Position numbers and translations under genes: made by a program
Assembly (NCBI GenBank): GCA_022496185.1
Contig: WTXG01000242.1
Span: forward strand, 1 to 53,267
Direction of reading: 5' to 3'
Length of the DNA: 53,267 bases
Origin: Multifurca ochricompacta
Lineage: Eukaryota; Basidiomycota; Agaricomycetes; Russulales; Russulaceae
In this document: positions 10,526-20,082 of the stretch, piece after piece
How the letters are laid out: every line of letters begins with the position of its first letter
Numbering within the stretch: the stretch's first letter is position 1
The notes under the pieces: generated by a model
Told to the model about the DNA's origin: nothing
Seen by the model: the letters and a program-made list of their open reading frames with translations, nothing else
Database searches by the model: none

Positions 10526-12020
10526 TCCTTTTTTGCGAATGCCTTTTCCACTAGGATAGCTCGTACTTCTTCACTCTCCTTCATCATGTTGGCCCATATT
10601 TCCTGTGCCTTCTCTCCTTCGTCGGCGTCTTTTTGTCGACAGTTGGTGGGTTGTTGCGGACAGGTGCAACAGTTGCTTCTGCCGCGCGTACTCCCTCTTC
10701 GGGCATTCTTTGACATATGCCCTTGTGCTTTGCAGCGAAAGCACCGTCCTTCCTTCATCAACGTCTGCCTCTCATCTTCTGTAAGGGCGACCCGTGCCCT
10801 GGTTCTGTCGCAGAGGTATCCATTGCGTTCGGATCCCTCTGACCGGTGTGTGTGGGTTTAACTCCAAAGGCGGCCTTCCACTGGTCGCGGGTTTTTCCTT
10901 TCCTGGTGTCGACTCCGAAGCGGGTCTGGAAGTCGAGGTAATCCTGCTGCTGTCGTCGGGCAGCGTCGACCCACGTATCCCAGTCATTGGGATGGTGGAA
11001 CTGGATAATGTTCTTTACCAGAGGGTTAGGCAACCCTTGGGAGAAGAGGTCCACCGTCGCCTCTTCATCTGTGTCATAACCGGCCCTGTTGGCCAAACTC
11101 CTGAACTTTGCCACATAGGCGTCTAGTTCTCCTTTTTCCATTTTCAGGGCTTTTAATTCTCGGGCCGCCTTCTGCTTGGCCTGCCCATCCGTGTATGCAT
11201 CTTTGAACCGCTGGGCAATGGTTTCCCAAAGCCCCTCACTCGTGGTGCGACGCCCACTCTCAATTTGTTCGTTCAGCCACTCCAGCTGCTCCATGGTCCA
11301 ATCGTCTACGGCCTCCCCCCGGATCAGCGAGAGGAAGAGGTTGGCACGTTGGAAAGGGTTGATAATTTGGGGAACGTCATGGTTGAAGTTTTTGAAGGTG
11401 GTGAACTCCAACATGAACTTTTTACTTTGTGATCGATCCCCTGTAAATGTCTGTGGCAGTACACCCGACAAACGTCCTGATGGTGGGGGAATGTTTGGTG
11501 GTGCCGCCACTGGGGCTGGTGGGGTGGGGTCTGGAAGCTGGGCGGCAATGGTGGACATGTTCTGGTAAAACGGGGTGACGGTGTCGGTGGATTGTATAGA
11601 AATCTGGGGAGTTGTCAAAGCAGGGGCTCTGAACGTGACAACTACGGGTGCAACTGGGGCTGTAGGCGACGCTAATACCAGTGCTTCTTCGCTATGTTCT
11701 TCTACGTACTCCTCTGGCTCGGAGTCCGTGACAATGGCCGGGGGATTTTCTCTCCACGGGCCTAGTCCAAATTCAGGTGGGGCAGGTCTGGTTGTAACCC
11801 AAGAGTTTCGACTATCCGAGTATCGGATACAATACCAAACTCTTTTCTCTTCGTCGTATTCTACCGGTTGGTATCTTCCGTCGTGATAGACATAGTATCC
11901 AAACTCGGATTCAAAATCTTTCCAGGCGGCAGAGCCAAGTACTTGCTGTGAAAGATTATTCTCGTCTCTGCGTTCGATGAGTTCTTCCCGAAAGAGGGTC
12001 TGACTGCGGCTGGAAGCCAC
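10519..12020 (-). pseudogene. gag: Element B gag
   Basis: The ATG at 12020 follows the 5' LTR by 20 nt and starts MASSRSQTLF. A conserved N-terminal domain comes first (FGYYVYHDGRYQPVEYD), then a Pro-rich linker, then the capsid-like region (LPQTFTGDRSQSKKFMLEF, EAVDDWTMEQLEWLNEQ, ELDAYVAKFRSLA) that matches retrotransposon gag proteins. A zinc knuckle follows (CFRCKAQGHMSKNA), whose last Cys is lost by a one-base shift; the element C copy keeps it. A second shift lies near 10805. The 0-frame ends KKDF-stop at 10519, directly on the T5 tract where pol begins in -1. Confidence 0.88.
10521..10525 (-). other. Probable -1 frameshift site between gag and pol, element B
   Basis: On the minus strand GGATTTTTAAC is read GAT TTT TAA in gag (stop), and pol continues in the -1 frame (GGA TTT TTA ACT). 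The same GGATTTTT site with the same shift occurs at the gag/pol boundary of elements A, C and D. Confidence 0.65.
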
Positions 12021-12039
12021 TGTGAGAGACTCGACTTGA
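12020..12039 (-). other. Element B primer-binding region
   Basis: The twenty bases directly inside the 5' LTR read TCAAGTCGAGTCTC and on, on the minus strand; element C reads TCAAGTCAAGTCTC at the same place. Position and conservation fit a tRNA (or tRNA-fragment) primer-binding site. The tRNA was not identified. Confidence 0.5.
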
Positions 12040-12617
12040 TGTTACGTCCGGTGTGAGACGTTCTGCACGACTTGTGCGACAGCTTCGTTCGTATGTTCAG
12101 ATAAGAGACCAATAGGGCCTCTTGGAGTGTGAATGGATGAGTCAAAGTCAACGGGGCTGTTCCCGAGTGACAATGTTAAGCGGAAAGTGCCCAAAGCACT
12201 GAGACGATCGAGTCAGAGGTTTCAAGGGGAAGTCCAGAAGACAAACACCGATGTATTCAATAAGTCGAGTCTGAGCTCTACAGTGTAACTATAGCTGACT
12301 TATATACGTAAAGGGGTGAGCGTCTATCGATAAGGGTCATGGAGTCAGGTGGGCCCAAATAGCCGGAAGCGGAAGGCGTAGAGCCTGGCTTCTACTGATA
12401 GGGAACTAAGTAAGTGTCCGGTCATATGATAAGAAGATAAGCGATAAGCAAAGATAAGGGCAGCCAAAGATACATAAACAAGTAAGTCACGGGGATGGAC
12501 AAAGAGCATGTGACGGGTCCCACGATGGAGACGTGATCTGATAGTGGAGAGTGGGTGGCAGGGAAGCGTCGTCGTTAGGTAGGAAAAAGAACACGGGCAG
12601 CGATGGGGTTCGTAACA
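12040..12617 (-). repeat. Element B 5' LTR (right)
   Basis: 578 bp, TGTTACGTCC to GTTCGTAACA. It is followed by the second CCCAG TSD copy and then by the right part of the family 3 LTR. Confidence 0.96.
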
Positions 12618-12622
12618 CCCAG

Positions 12623-13205
12623 GTTGGGCCATGGCCAATTTTAGCACAGAACCACATGTATCAGTAGATAGATGTGTTCCAGACCTAAGGGCTAGACTAC
12701 ATATCAGTTATCTACTCCACAGTGATGTCATTATGACATCACACTGTGGAGCATGATCAGTCAGCAGAGTAAAGCAGCTTACGAATCACAAAGATAAGGC
12801 TCAGTCAGCAATACAGCTGACTGATACTTGCTGATTCTTGCTTACACTTATCGCTTACCTCGTTACACTGAGAAATGTATATAAGACCCTCTGTAACAGC
12901 CTGTAGCCCCCATCTTGTCCTCTTGGGGCTGCAGGTGAGTAACTGTCTACACGAGTTCGATACATAGTGCTAATGGTACACTGCCTCCCTGTGTGACTCG
13001 ATCCTTTGGATCTTGTCCTCTTGGGGCTGCAGTTTCTTTGGGTTTCAGACGCCGTCATCGTGGTTGCAAAACCACAGTGGGTGACACAGGTCCCCATCAT
13101 TACTTAACGTGTGACGTTTGCCTCCGCGGTACGCCCAACGACAAAGGTCACTTTCACCTTTGCCCTTCTTGCTTACTAAGTGTACACGGAGCCTCACCTG
13201 TTACA
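12623..13205 (+). repeat. Solo LTR family 3, right part
   Basis: This continues the LTR begun at 4849, ending CCTCACCTGTTACA before TSD GGTAG. It contains a TATA-like GTATATAAG at 12877-12885 and two direct copies of CTTGTCCTCTTGGGGCTGCAG (near 12912 and 13013), about 100 bp apart. A palindromic block around 12720-12750 (GATGTCATTATGACATC-type) is also visible. Confidence 0.82.
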
Positions 13206-13210
13206 GGTAG

Positions 13211-13377
13211 CTGATAAAATTCTCAGTTGCACCACTGTCCACTAGTGCTTCTATTGTGGCCTTTCGATTCACTCCATGTAAGGGAACAAACAATTTCATT
13301 GATTTGAGTGGTGATCTAAATACATGGTGTGAGACTAGAGCCTGAATGAAGGCCACATCATTCAGGCAATATAAAAA
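13211..13377 (-). pseudogene. pol: Element A protease start
   Basis: The -1 frame entered at the T5 tract at 13373-13377 reads through FIQALVSHHVFRSP, VPLHGVNRK and ALVDSGATENFI, the aspartic protease active-site motif (D-S/T-G). It joins in frame with the RT block at 4843 once the family 3 LTR is removed. Confidence 0.8.
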
Positions 13378-14528
13378 TCCTCATTTCCTTTGAATTGGTC
13401 TTGCAGCTCAAGACGTTGCTCATCTGTCATTGTCTTTAGGACTGTGGCAAGTGTCGACATGCTGATGGTGGGGGTGACCGATACTGGGGAAGTTGCAGGC
13501 GTTCCATTAGATCCGTTGGGTACCGCTGCAGTCATGGGTGGGACTTCCAAGATGGTGGCAGTCCGGGCTGAGCTATTTGGGCTTGATCGGGGTTTTCTAT
13601 TGGGGCAATCTCGAACCAAATGCCCTCATCATCCACACTCAAAGCATCGTCCTTCCTTTCAGTACTGTTCCTTTTCCTCCATGGTAGTTGCTTTCCTAAC
13701 CACATCCACATCCATTGCATTTGGGTCTTTTTTGCGATAGAACGTGAACTTATTTCCCCAAGGTGATGGGGTAGTGACTGTTTTACTCCTAGTCAGGCTT
13801 TTCATAAAAACCCAATTTGCGTGGTGACATTGGGCGGATGCTGATGCTTCTTTGAAATTTTCTGGCTGATCTTGTGTCAGCAATGTCGCAACCAATTGGG
13901 TTGGTAAGCTGCGATAGAAGTATTGTCGTGCGGCTGTGTTGTCAATGTGTAGTCCGGCCCGAATTGCTAAGTCGCGGAATTCAGCAATATAGTCATCAAT
14001 ATTTCCCTCCTTCATTTGTAATTTTTCAAGTGCTTGTAATGCTTTTTGTCCTGCTGCGACGTCTGTCCATGCGGCAAGAAATGTTTGCCGGAATGTTTCC
14101 CACACATTTACAACTCCGATTCGTCCTGCATTAATGTTGGCCAGCCAGTATACTTGTTCCTCCACCCATCGATCTACTTTTGGACCTTGGATTATTCCTA
14201 ACATGTAGGCCACCTTGGATTGCTCGTTCTGGACTAGGGGCACAAACGCATTAAGGGCGAAGTGGAGTTTGAGCAAGGCGAACCATCATTTCGCATGGGC
14301 CCTGTTGCCGTCAAAATAAGAGGGAGGGGCTCCTTCCATATGTCCTCCCTGTGGCATTGGGACAGGAGCTCCCTGGGGGTTTCCTCCTGGATTCCCTCCA
14401 GGGTTTCCTCCTGGATTTCCACCTATGTTTCCTCCTGGGTGCCCATTTGGATCTCCTCCAGGGTGTCCACCTGGGTTTCCTCCTGGTGGGCCTCCTAAAT
14501 TAAGAGGGTCATTCTTTGGTTGTCTCAT
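13362..14528 (-). pseudogene. gag: Element A gag
   Basis: It starts at 14528 with a Gly/Pro-rich segment of about ten short GGNPGG-type repeats, then APPSYFDG. The capsid-like region follows (GPKVDRWVEEQVYWLA, KLQMKEGNIDDYIAEFRDLA, AARQYFYRSLPTQL), then a zinc-knuckle region (CFEC, then GHLVRDCP). In-frame TGA codons stand where Arg is likely: after the residues AHAK near 14283 and two inside the knuckle near 13630. The 0-frame ends shortly after the T5 frameshift tract. It is the same family as the gag of element D. Confidence 0.85.
13373..13377 (-). other. Probable -1 frameshift site between gag and pol, element A
   Basis: The minus strand reads GGATTTTTATA. Gag continues in frame 0 for a few codons (FYIA-stop), while pol (LVSHHVFRSP and the protease) is in the -1 frame starting at this T5 tract. 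Confidence 0.6.
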
Positions 14529-14536
14529 GGTATGAC

Positions 14537-14691
14537 TGTGATGGTTTGTTTTCCTTATTTTTCTTTTCTTGTCAACTGTTTGATAACTGTCTGGGTTGTA
14601 TCAGTTAACCTATCTAACTAGGTTAACTGACTGAATACTATAGAGGGTGTAACCCCTCTATTGTTTTGTTTACTGTTTACTTATGTACTAA
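14537..14691 (+). repeat. Element D 5' LTR, left part (continues at 22217)
   Basis: The LTR starts TGTGATGGTTTG at 14537, only 8 bp upstream of the gag ATG of element A. Element C split it after the TSD ACTAA (14687-14691), and it continues at 22217-22652. The combined length (155 + 436 = 591 bp) matches the 580-bp family 2 solo LTR and the 581-bp element E LTRs. The start is inferred from this length and from the TGTGA terminus; no TSD could be confirmed because the 3' end of D is missing. Confidence 0.65.
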
Positions 14692-15288
14692 TGTTACGTC
14701 TGGTGCAGGACGTTCCACACAACTTGTGTGACAGCGCAACTTTGCGGGTTCAGGTAAGAAACCAATAAGGCTCCTTGGAGCATAAGTGGGATGAGTCAAA
14801 GTCAAAGGGGCTGTACCCAACGACAATGGTGAGTGGAGAAGTACCGAAAGTACTGAGACAGACAAGTCAAGGGATTCAAAGGAGATGTCCAGAAGACAGG
14901 CACTGATGTATTCAATAAGTTGAGTCTGAGGTCTACAATGTAGTTACAGTGGACTTATATACGTAATTGAATGAGTGTCTATAAGATAAGAAACTGGAGT
15001 CAGGTGGGCCCAAATATATGAAAGCGGACGGCATAAAGCCTGGCTTCTGATAGGGTATTAAGTAAGTGTCCGGTTGTAAAGATAAAGAGATAATGGGATA
15101 AGAAGATAAAGGAAGTAAACAAGGCAAATGGTGAGTCAACAAGTCCAAAGTGTGTCACGGGGATGGGAGGAGAGCACATGATGGGTCCCAGGATGGAGAC
15201 GTAATCATGAAGTGCAGAGTGGGTGGTAAAGAGGGGTTGTCATTAGGGAGGGTAAAGAAGATGGGGTTACTTGGCAAAGGTTGTAACA
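14692..15288 (-). repeat. Element C 3' LTR (left)
   Basis: 597 bp, TGTTACGTCTGG to GGTTGTAACA. It has no indels relative to the right LTR. Mismatches are paired TG/CA or CG/TG, CG/CA changes, for example CTGG here against CCAG on the right at LTR positions 9-12. Confidence 0.96.
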
Positions 15289-15302
15289 TCACCCCCTCTT
15301 CT
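15289..15302 (-). other. Element C polypurine tract
   Basis: The minus strand reads AGAAGAGGGGGTGA just inside the 3' LTR, identical to element B. Confidence 0.8.
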
Positions 15303-15319
15303 GGTTCTAGCAGACCCAG

Positions 15320-16591
15320 CTAGAAATGACTTGTACCGTCATCATCCTGCACCAAGTCCAGATAATCATCGGCTACATTACAATCGTCCAACGTGTAATT
15401 CTCCTTGTCTGAGTCCTGCGGACATTGGTGGGTGCGGAGGAACCCATACAGGCCGCGCTGACCACATAAACGGCACAGATCATGGATTGGATGGTCCAGT
15501 TCATGGTGCCCGGAGTTGTGGCGGAGGCACTTGCTGCACCAGCCCGACGGATTGACAATTGTCGGGGCAACTCCTACTCGGTGGAAAATGCAAAACCGGC
15601 TCCAATGGAGGTTGCTGCAACAGTGCTGGCACCACTTGCGGTTGAGGGGACAGTTCTAGCTGATGTGGTACTTACTGTTGCATCGCCAGCATGTCTCTCC
15701 GTGGGGGTTCTCATGCATATGTGGCATTTCAAACTGGTTCGGTATTAGCCTTGGGGCGGCCCCCAGCGATCGTGGGGGAAGGGGTCGTGCATATGTATCA
15801 GCGTACCATTCAGTGATGGTCTGGTATGCGTCCCCTTTCTCCAGCCTCTTTCTGATTTCCACCAACTCCTGCTCTACTTGGAACATCCCATTGGTCAGCC
15901 TTGCCATCATCTTTGCATGCTCCTTGTATTGTCTGTTGAGCATCGTGTGCAGTGTCAGATTCTTCTGCAGTCTCATCACTTCTGCCTTGAGACGCGGAAG
16001 GTGCATATCGTTCAGCACCTCGTCGATGGCAAAGGTGCGAGAATCCTCGGCGGCCAGGTGCCCAAGCTGCTCATCAGTCATCGTGTGATGAAGGCATCCT
16101 GTGTACCTTTCCTCTAAATAAACCAGGGCCCCATAGACAGGGCCGTCCTTCTTCATGCACCCAGTGACATCCATTCCTCCATTGGTGTAGAATATATATT
16201 TGGTGATGGCAATGGTTCTGTCAGCCATGGTGATTTCGAGGGGGAAGTAGGTCGAGGAGTTGGGGTTGTTGGTAAAGAATGGGAACTCTGGCACCTTGTC
16301 ATTCAGCTCCATACCTAGTAGGTCATTTGGGTGTGGCTCTTCACTGTGTTCAAAGTCGTCGTTTGGGTTTGGGGATTGGTTTTTGACTCGAGCTTCAGCG
16401 GCCTCATAGTCAATGGGTGAGGAGGGGCATGTAGAAGGATGAGCGGAAGGGAAGTTCTCAACAACTACAGTGGTGGCTGTGAAGGCATTGATGGCAGCGT
16501 TGGCAGCGACAAAAGACATAATGTACTGGATGGTGTTAGAATGTTGCTGAGAGAGCATGTACTGGGGAATTTGATGAGGTCTGGGGGGCAC
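15320..16591 (-). pseudogene. Element C ORF3: 423-codon accessory protein with four zinc-binding motifs
   Basis: A single frame of 424 codons (stop included) begins at 16591, 6 nt after the pol stop, and is broken only by one TAG at 15656 where element B has Trp. The first ~280 residues match element B ORF3 and include a Lys/Glu-rich helical segment. The C-terminal ~120 residues hold CX2CX4HX4C (beginning CWRCNSKYHIS), CX2CX4HX4C (CQHCCSNLHWSRFC), a CSKCLRH pair with downstream His/Cys, and CRLC with a later H-X-C. It ends with an acidic tail near 15330. Not recognised as a named family. Zinc knuckles argue for RNA or DNA binding; being retained 3' of pol in B and C suggests a role in the element's life cycle. 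Confidence 0.78.
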
Positions 16592-16596
16592 GTCTC

Positions 16597-19500
16597 TTAA
16601 ATGTTCTTAGGCGCTTCTGGGTGTTGGGTGTGGAACTCTGAGATAAGGGCCAGGGCAAAGATATCCCTGGCTGGTTCCCACGAGTTGTCAGAGTCTGGGA
16701 ATCCTTTCCACTTGATTAGGTAGTACAGCTTGCGCCCTTGGCCTTTTCGTTTGGAGTCTAGAATGCGCTCCACTTCCCACTCTTCTTCTCCGTTGATAAG
16801 GTCAGGTGGGGGTCTCGGGAAGTTCTCCCCATGAATGGAGGTTTCCTTGTATGGGGTCAGGAGTTTGGCATGGAAGACCAGATGGATCTTCCATTTCAGT
16901 GGCAACTGCAGTTCATAGGACACGTCAGACAGCTTCCTTGTGATCTGGAAGGGTCCATGGCATCGGGGTGCTAGTTTGGCCGAGGGGTGTGACATGTGAA
17001 TGTTCCTGCCCTCAAGCCACACCCAGTCATTGGTCTGATAAGGTGTGAATGTGCTTGGCTGTGCTGTCAGAAGCTGCTGCGCCTTTACCAGGTTTTCGTT
17101 AGCCAATTGCCATAGTTCTTCCCATTGGCTTATCCGTTGGGTCACTGACAGGACATTAGTAGGCTTATCTGTCCATGTGGTGCACAGGGTCCAGCCCATG
17201 ATAAGGGAGAATGGGGTGACTTTTGTTGTTCCGTTGGGCCATGAGTTATGAGCAAACTCCACGGTTGACAGCCATTCTGCCCAGTCATCCTGCCTGCCGT
17301 TGCACCAAAATCGAAGGTATTGTTCTAACCATTGGTTTGTCTGCTCAGACTGTCTGTCTGTTTGTGGGTGGTATGCTGTAGAGATGTTTTGTGTGATGTC
17401 TAATGCCTTACATAGGGCTCTCGCAAACATTGATGTAAAACAGGTATCTTGGTCAGAGATAATCTTCTTAGGGAGTCCATAGTGGCGGTATATGTGGTTT
17501 AGGTATAGTTTTGCCACTTCCTTGGCTGTGATAGTTTCGTTACAGGGAATGAAGAGAGCTGCTTTGGAGCAGTCATGATCTGTGATTGTAAGGATAGTGT
17601 TGAAGCCTTGTGAGTTGGGCAGTTTGACAATGAAGTCCATGGTGATGGTTTGAAAAGGGGTCGATGCGGTGGGAGTGATGGGGTAGATTGGTGGGACTCT
17701 TGGGTGTGTGTTCACCTTGTTTGCTTGACACACTGCACATCCTTGCATGTAGCTTTCAACATCCTTTTTCATATTGGGCCACCAATAGTCTCTTTTGGCA
17801 AGGGCATAGGTGTTGGCAATGCCCAGATGGCCAGCAGAAGGGAGATCGTGGTGAAAATGGATCACCCCCCTCTTAATGTTGTTGCCACCGGTGACAACGA
17901 GTCAATCTCCGTCTTTCCACCACAGGCCATTGACTTCTTTTAGGCTATGCGCTTCAGCCCATGAACGACACAGTTCTTGGTTCATATTTTGAGAAACTTG
18001 TGCCCAAAGGTCCATGTCATGGAGACTGACCATGGTGGTCTTTGCAAATACTTCCTCTGGGAGGACCATAATGTCATTGTTGTCATCCTCACCTGTATGC
18101 ATATCTGGCCTGCACGACAGTGCATCCGCTCTAGCGTTCTGGCTTCCAGCAATGTGTTTCAAGGTGAAGTTATATTCCTCTAACTCCAGGACCTCTCATG
18201 CCACGTGTCAACTAATTTTGTGGGGCTCCTTCCAGTACAATAGGTTGGAATGGTCAGTGTGAATGATGGTCTTGTGAGGGGTTCCCACCAGGTAGGGTCG
18301 CCAGTGTCATAATGCCTTGACTATGGCTAAGAGCTCCCTATCCCAAATGTCGTAGTTCCTTTCGGCTGAGGAGAAGGTTTTGGAGTAGTACGCCACTGGG
18401 TGAAGTATTTGTGTGGCATCTCTCTGGTACAATACTGCCCCATTCGCAAAGTGAGAGGCATCCACTTCTAATTCGAAGGGGCGACTCAGGTCTGGCTGGA
18501 TAAGTACTGGTTCTGAGCTGACAAGGTCCCAGATCTGTTCAAACACTTGCTGCTGCACTACACCCCAATGCCATGGTACATCCTTTTCAGTAAGTTGTTT
18601 AATGGTCACGCAACGCCTGAAAACCCTTTGACAAATTGTCGGTAGAAGTTGCAGAATCCAATGAAGGATTGGACCTCCTTGACACAGGTCGGCGCAGGCC
18701 ATTCCCGAATTCCTTGTACTTTGACAGGATCCATGCATACTTGTCCTCCTTCTAAAATAACCCCTAGGTACTCAACGCTCCGTTGTTCAAAGGAACACTT
18801 GGCTGGTTTGAGATATAGGTTGTGTTCGTGCAATATGTCCAATACCTGATGTACGCAATCTCGATGGTGGTCTAGGTTATCTGGGGTGGCTACTAAGATG
18901 TCATCCATGTAGACCACCACTTCTCCTGTAAGAATGAGATCACAGAAGATGTGATTCATCATAGATTGGAATGTTGCTGGCGAGTTTGTGAGACCAAAGA
19001 ACATGACATTTGGTTCGAACAATCCCTGATTTGTTTTAAATGCCACTTTGCACTGATCGCCTTCCTTGATCCTAACATTGTTGTAACCCCACCACACGTC
19101 CATCTTGGAGAAGAGGGATTTGTCCCTCATAGTGTCAATGAGCTCGGAGATGAGCGGCAGGGGGTAGGCATTTTTCACGGTGTGAGCATTGATTTGCCGA
19201 TAATCTTGGACCAGTCGCAGCTTACCGTCCTTCTTTTTGATAAAGAAGAAGGGTGAGGCATACTGCGACTTGGATGGGCAAATGTATCCCTTTGCCAAAT
19301 GTTCTTCAAGGAATTCCGTCAGTGCCACCTGCTTGGACTGGGACAGTGGATAGATTTTGCAATCTATTGCCATTGGTGTATCAGGAAGTAGGTCTATGGC
19401 ATGATCCCATGGTCTGGAGGGTGGAAAACATTGGGATTCTTCTTCAGAAAACACCTTCCAATGCCAGTGATAGGCGCTTGGCACTACATCGCTGAATGTC

Positions 19501-20082
19501 CTCTCTGTCTGTCCTTGTACCGCCTTCTGAGCCAACTCCGACGCTTTGGTAACGTAACAGCGACCTGGGTCTTCTTTATCTGTGCTAATGGCTTTTATTG
19601 TCAGATGCCTGACTGCATAGTCATAGCCCATCAATGTAATAATGGTGGGATATGACTCTTTATCCATTGTCACATCAGCCCAGTTGATCTTGGGTTCGAA
19701 TGTGGCAAGCCACAGGTATCCCAGGATAAGGTCTTCATCCCCTAAGTTGGTAATCAAGAAGCGGATGACTTTTGTTGTTTCTCCAACTTGGATGTTTAGG
19801 TCGGTGTAATGTGTAATTTTTCCAGCACGATTAGCCATTCCATCAATATTCCAGATATTCTTTTCTTGGGGAAGGGCCAGTATCCCCAGGCCTAAGGTTC
19901 TAATCAGTCACAGACTGATAAAGTTGTCAGTGGCTCCTGAGTCCACTAAGATGTCTTGGTCAGCCGTCCTCTGTGTAGTCTCGAAATGAACTGGTATTTT
20001 CAACGATTTGAATCAACTAGTATACACAGAGGTAACATGGAGTGCTCGTGCCCAGGCCGATGGGGTGGAGCTTAACAAAAAT
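16597..20082 (-). pseudogene. pol: Element C pol: protease, RT, RNase H, integrase, chromodomain
   Basis: Minus-strand order: protease (DILVDSGATDNFIS, near 19930); RT ([28 protein letters not shown] near 18905); RNase H (ELEVDASHFANGA, DRELLAIVKAL, ADALS); integrase zinc part (HHDLPSAGHLG, GCAVCQANK), core (ITMDFIVKL, then ISDQDTCFTS, then QSEQTNQWLEQYL); and chromodomain (EEEWEVERILDSK, YLIKWKGF, NSWEP), ending HPEAPKN-stop at 16597. From 17865 to 16597 it is open (422 codons). Stops at 19908, 18606, 18307, 18208, 18196 and 17902 are TGA codons, mostly aligned with Arg positions. It is otherwise close to a full-length polyprotein. Confidence 0.9.

Larger units (their letters stand above)
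5173..12617 (-). mobile_element. Element B: complete, recent Ty3/gypsy chromovirus with ORF3
   Basis: The 7,445-bp element has two 578-bp LTRs (5173-5750 and 12040-12617) and a perfect 5-bp TSD CCCAG (5168-5172, 12618-12622). I count two mismatches between the LTRs, both CpG-type transitions, so insertion is recent. Order on the minus strand: 5' LTR, primer-binding region, gag, pol (protease, RT, RNase H, integrase, chromodomain), ORF3, polypurine tract, 3' LTR. The domain order is complete, but single-base shifts break gag, pol and ORF3 at more than a dozen places. This copy could move only with proteins supplied in trans, unless the shifts are consensus errors. Confidence 0.95.
1..14536 (-). 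mobile_element. Element A: old Ty3/gypsy retrotransposon, host of the nested insertions
   Basis: This minus-strand element is broken into blocks: gag 13362-14528, protease 13211-13377, reverse transcriptase 4075-4843 and 875-2147, integrase 875-~1000 and 1-281. The integrase runs off the left edge. When each insertion is removed together with one TSD copy, the coding frame continues across the junction at 281/875 (integrase), 2147/4075 (RT, around the WGYNN motif) and 4843/13211 (after the protease DSGAT motif). That is strong evidence for one original element. It belongs to the same family as element D (near-identical RNase H and gag motifs). Several in-frame TGA codons stand where Arg is expected. 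Its 5' leader is cut off at 14536 by the start of element D. Confidence 0.85.
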
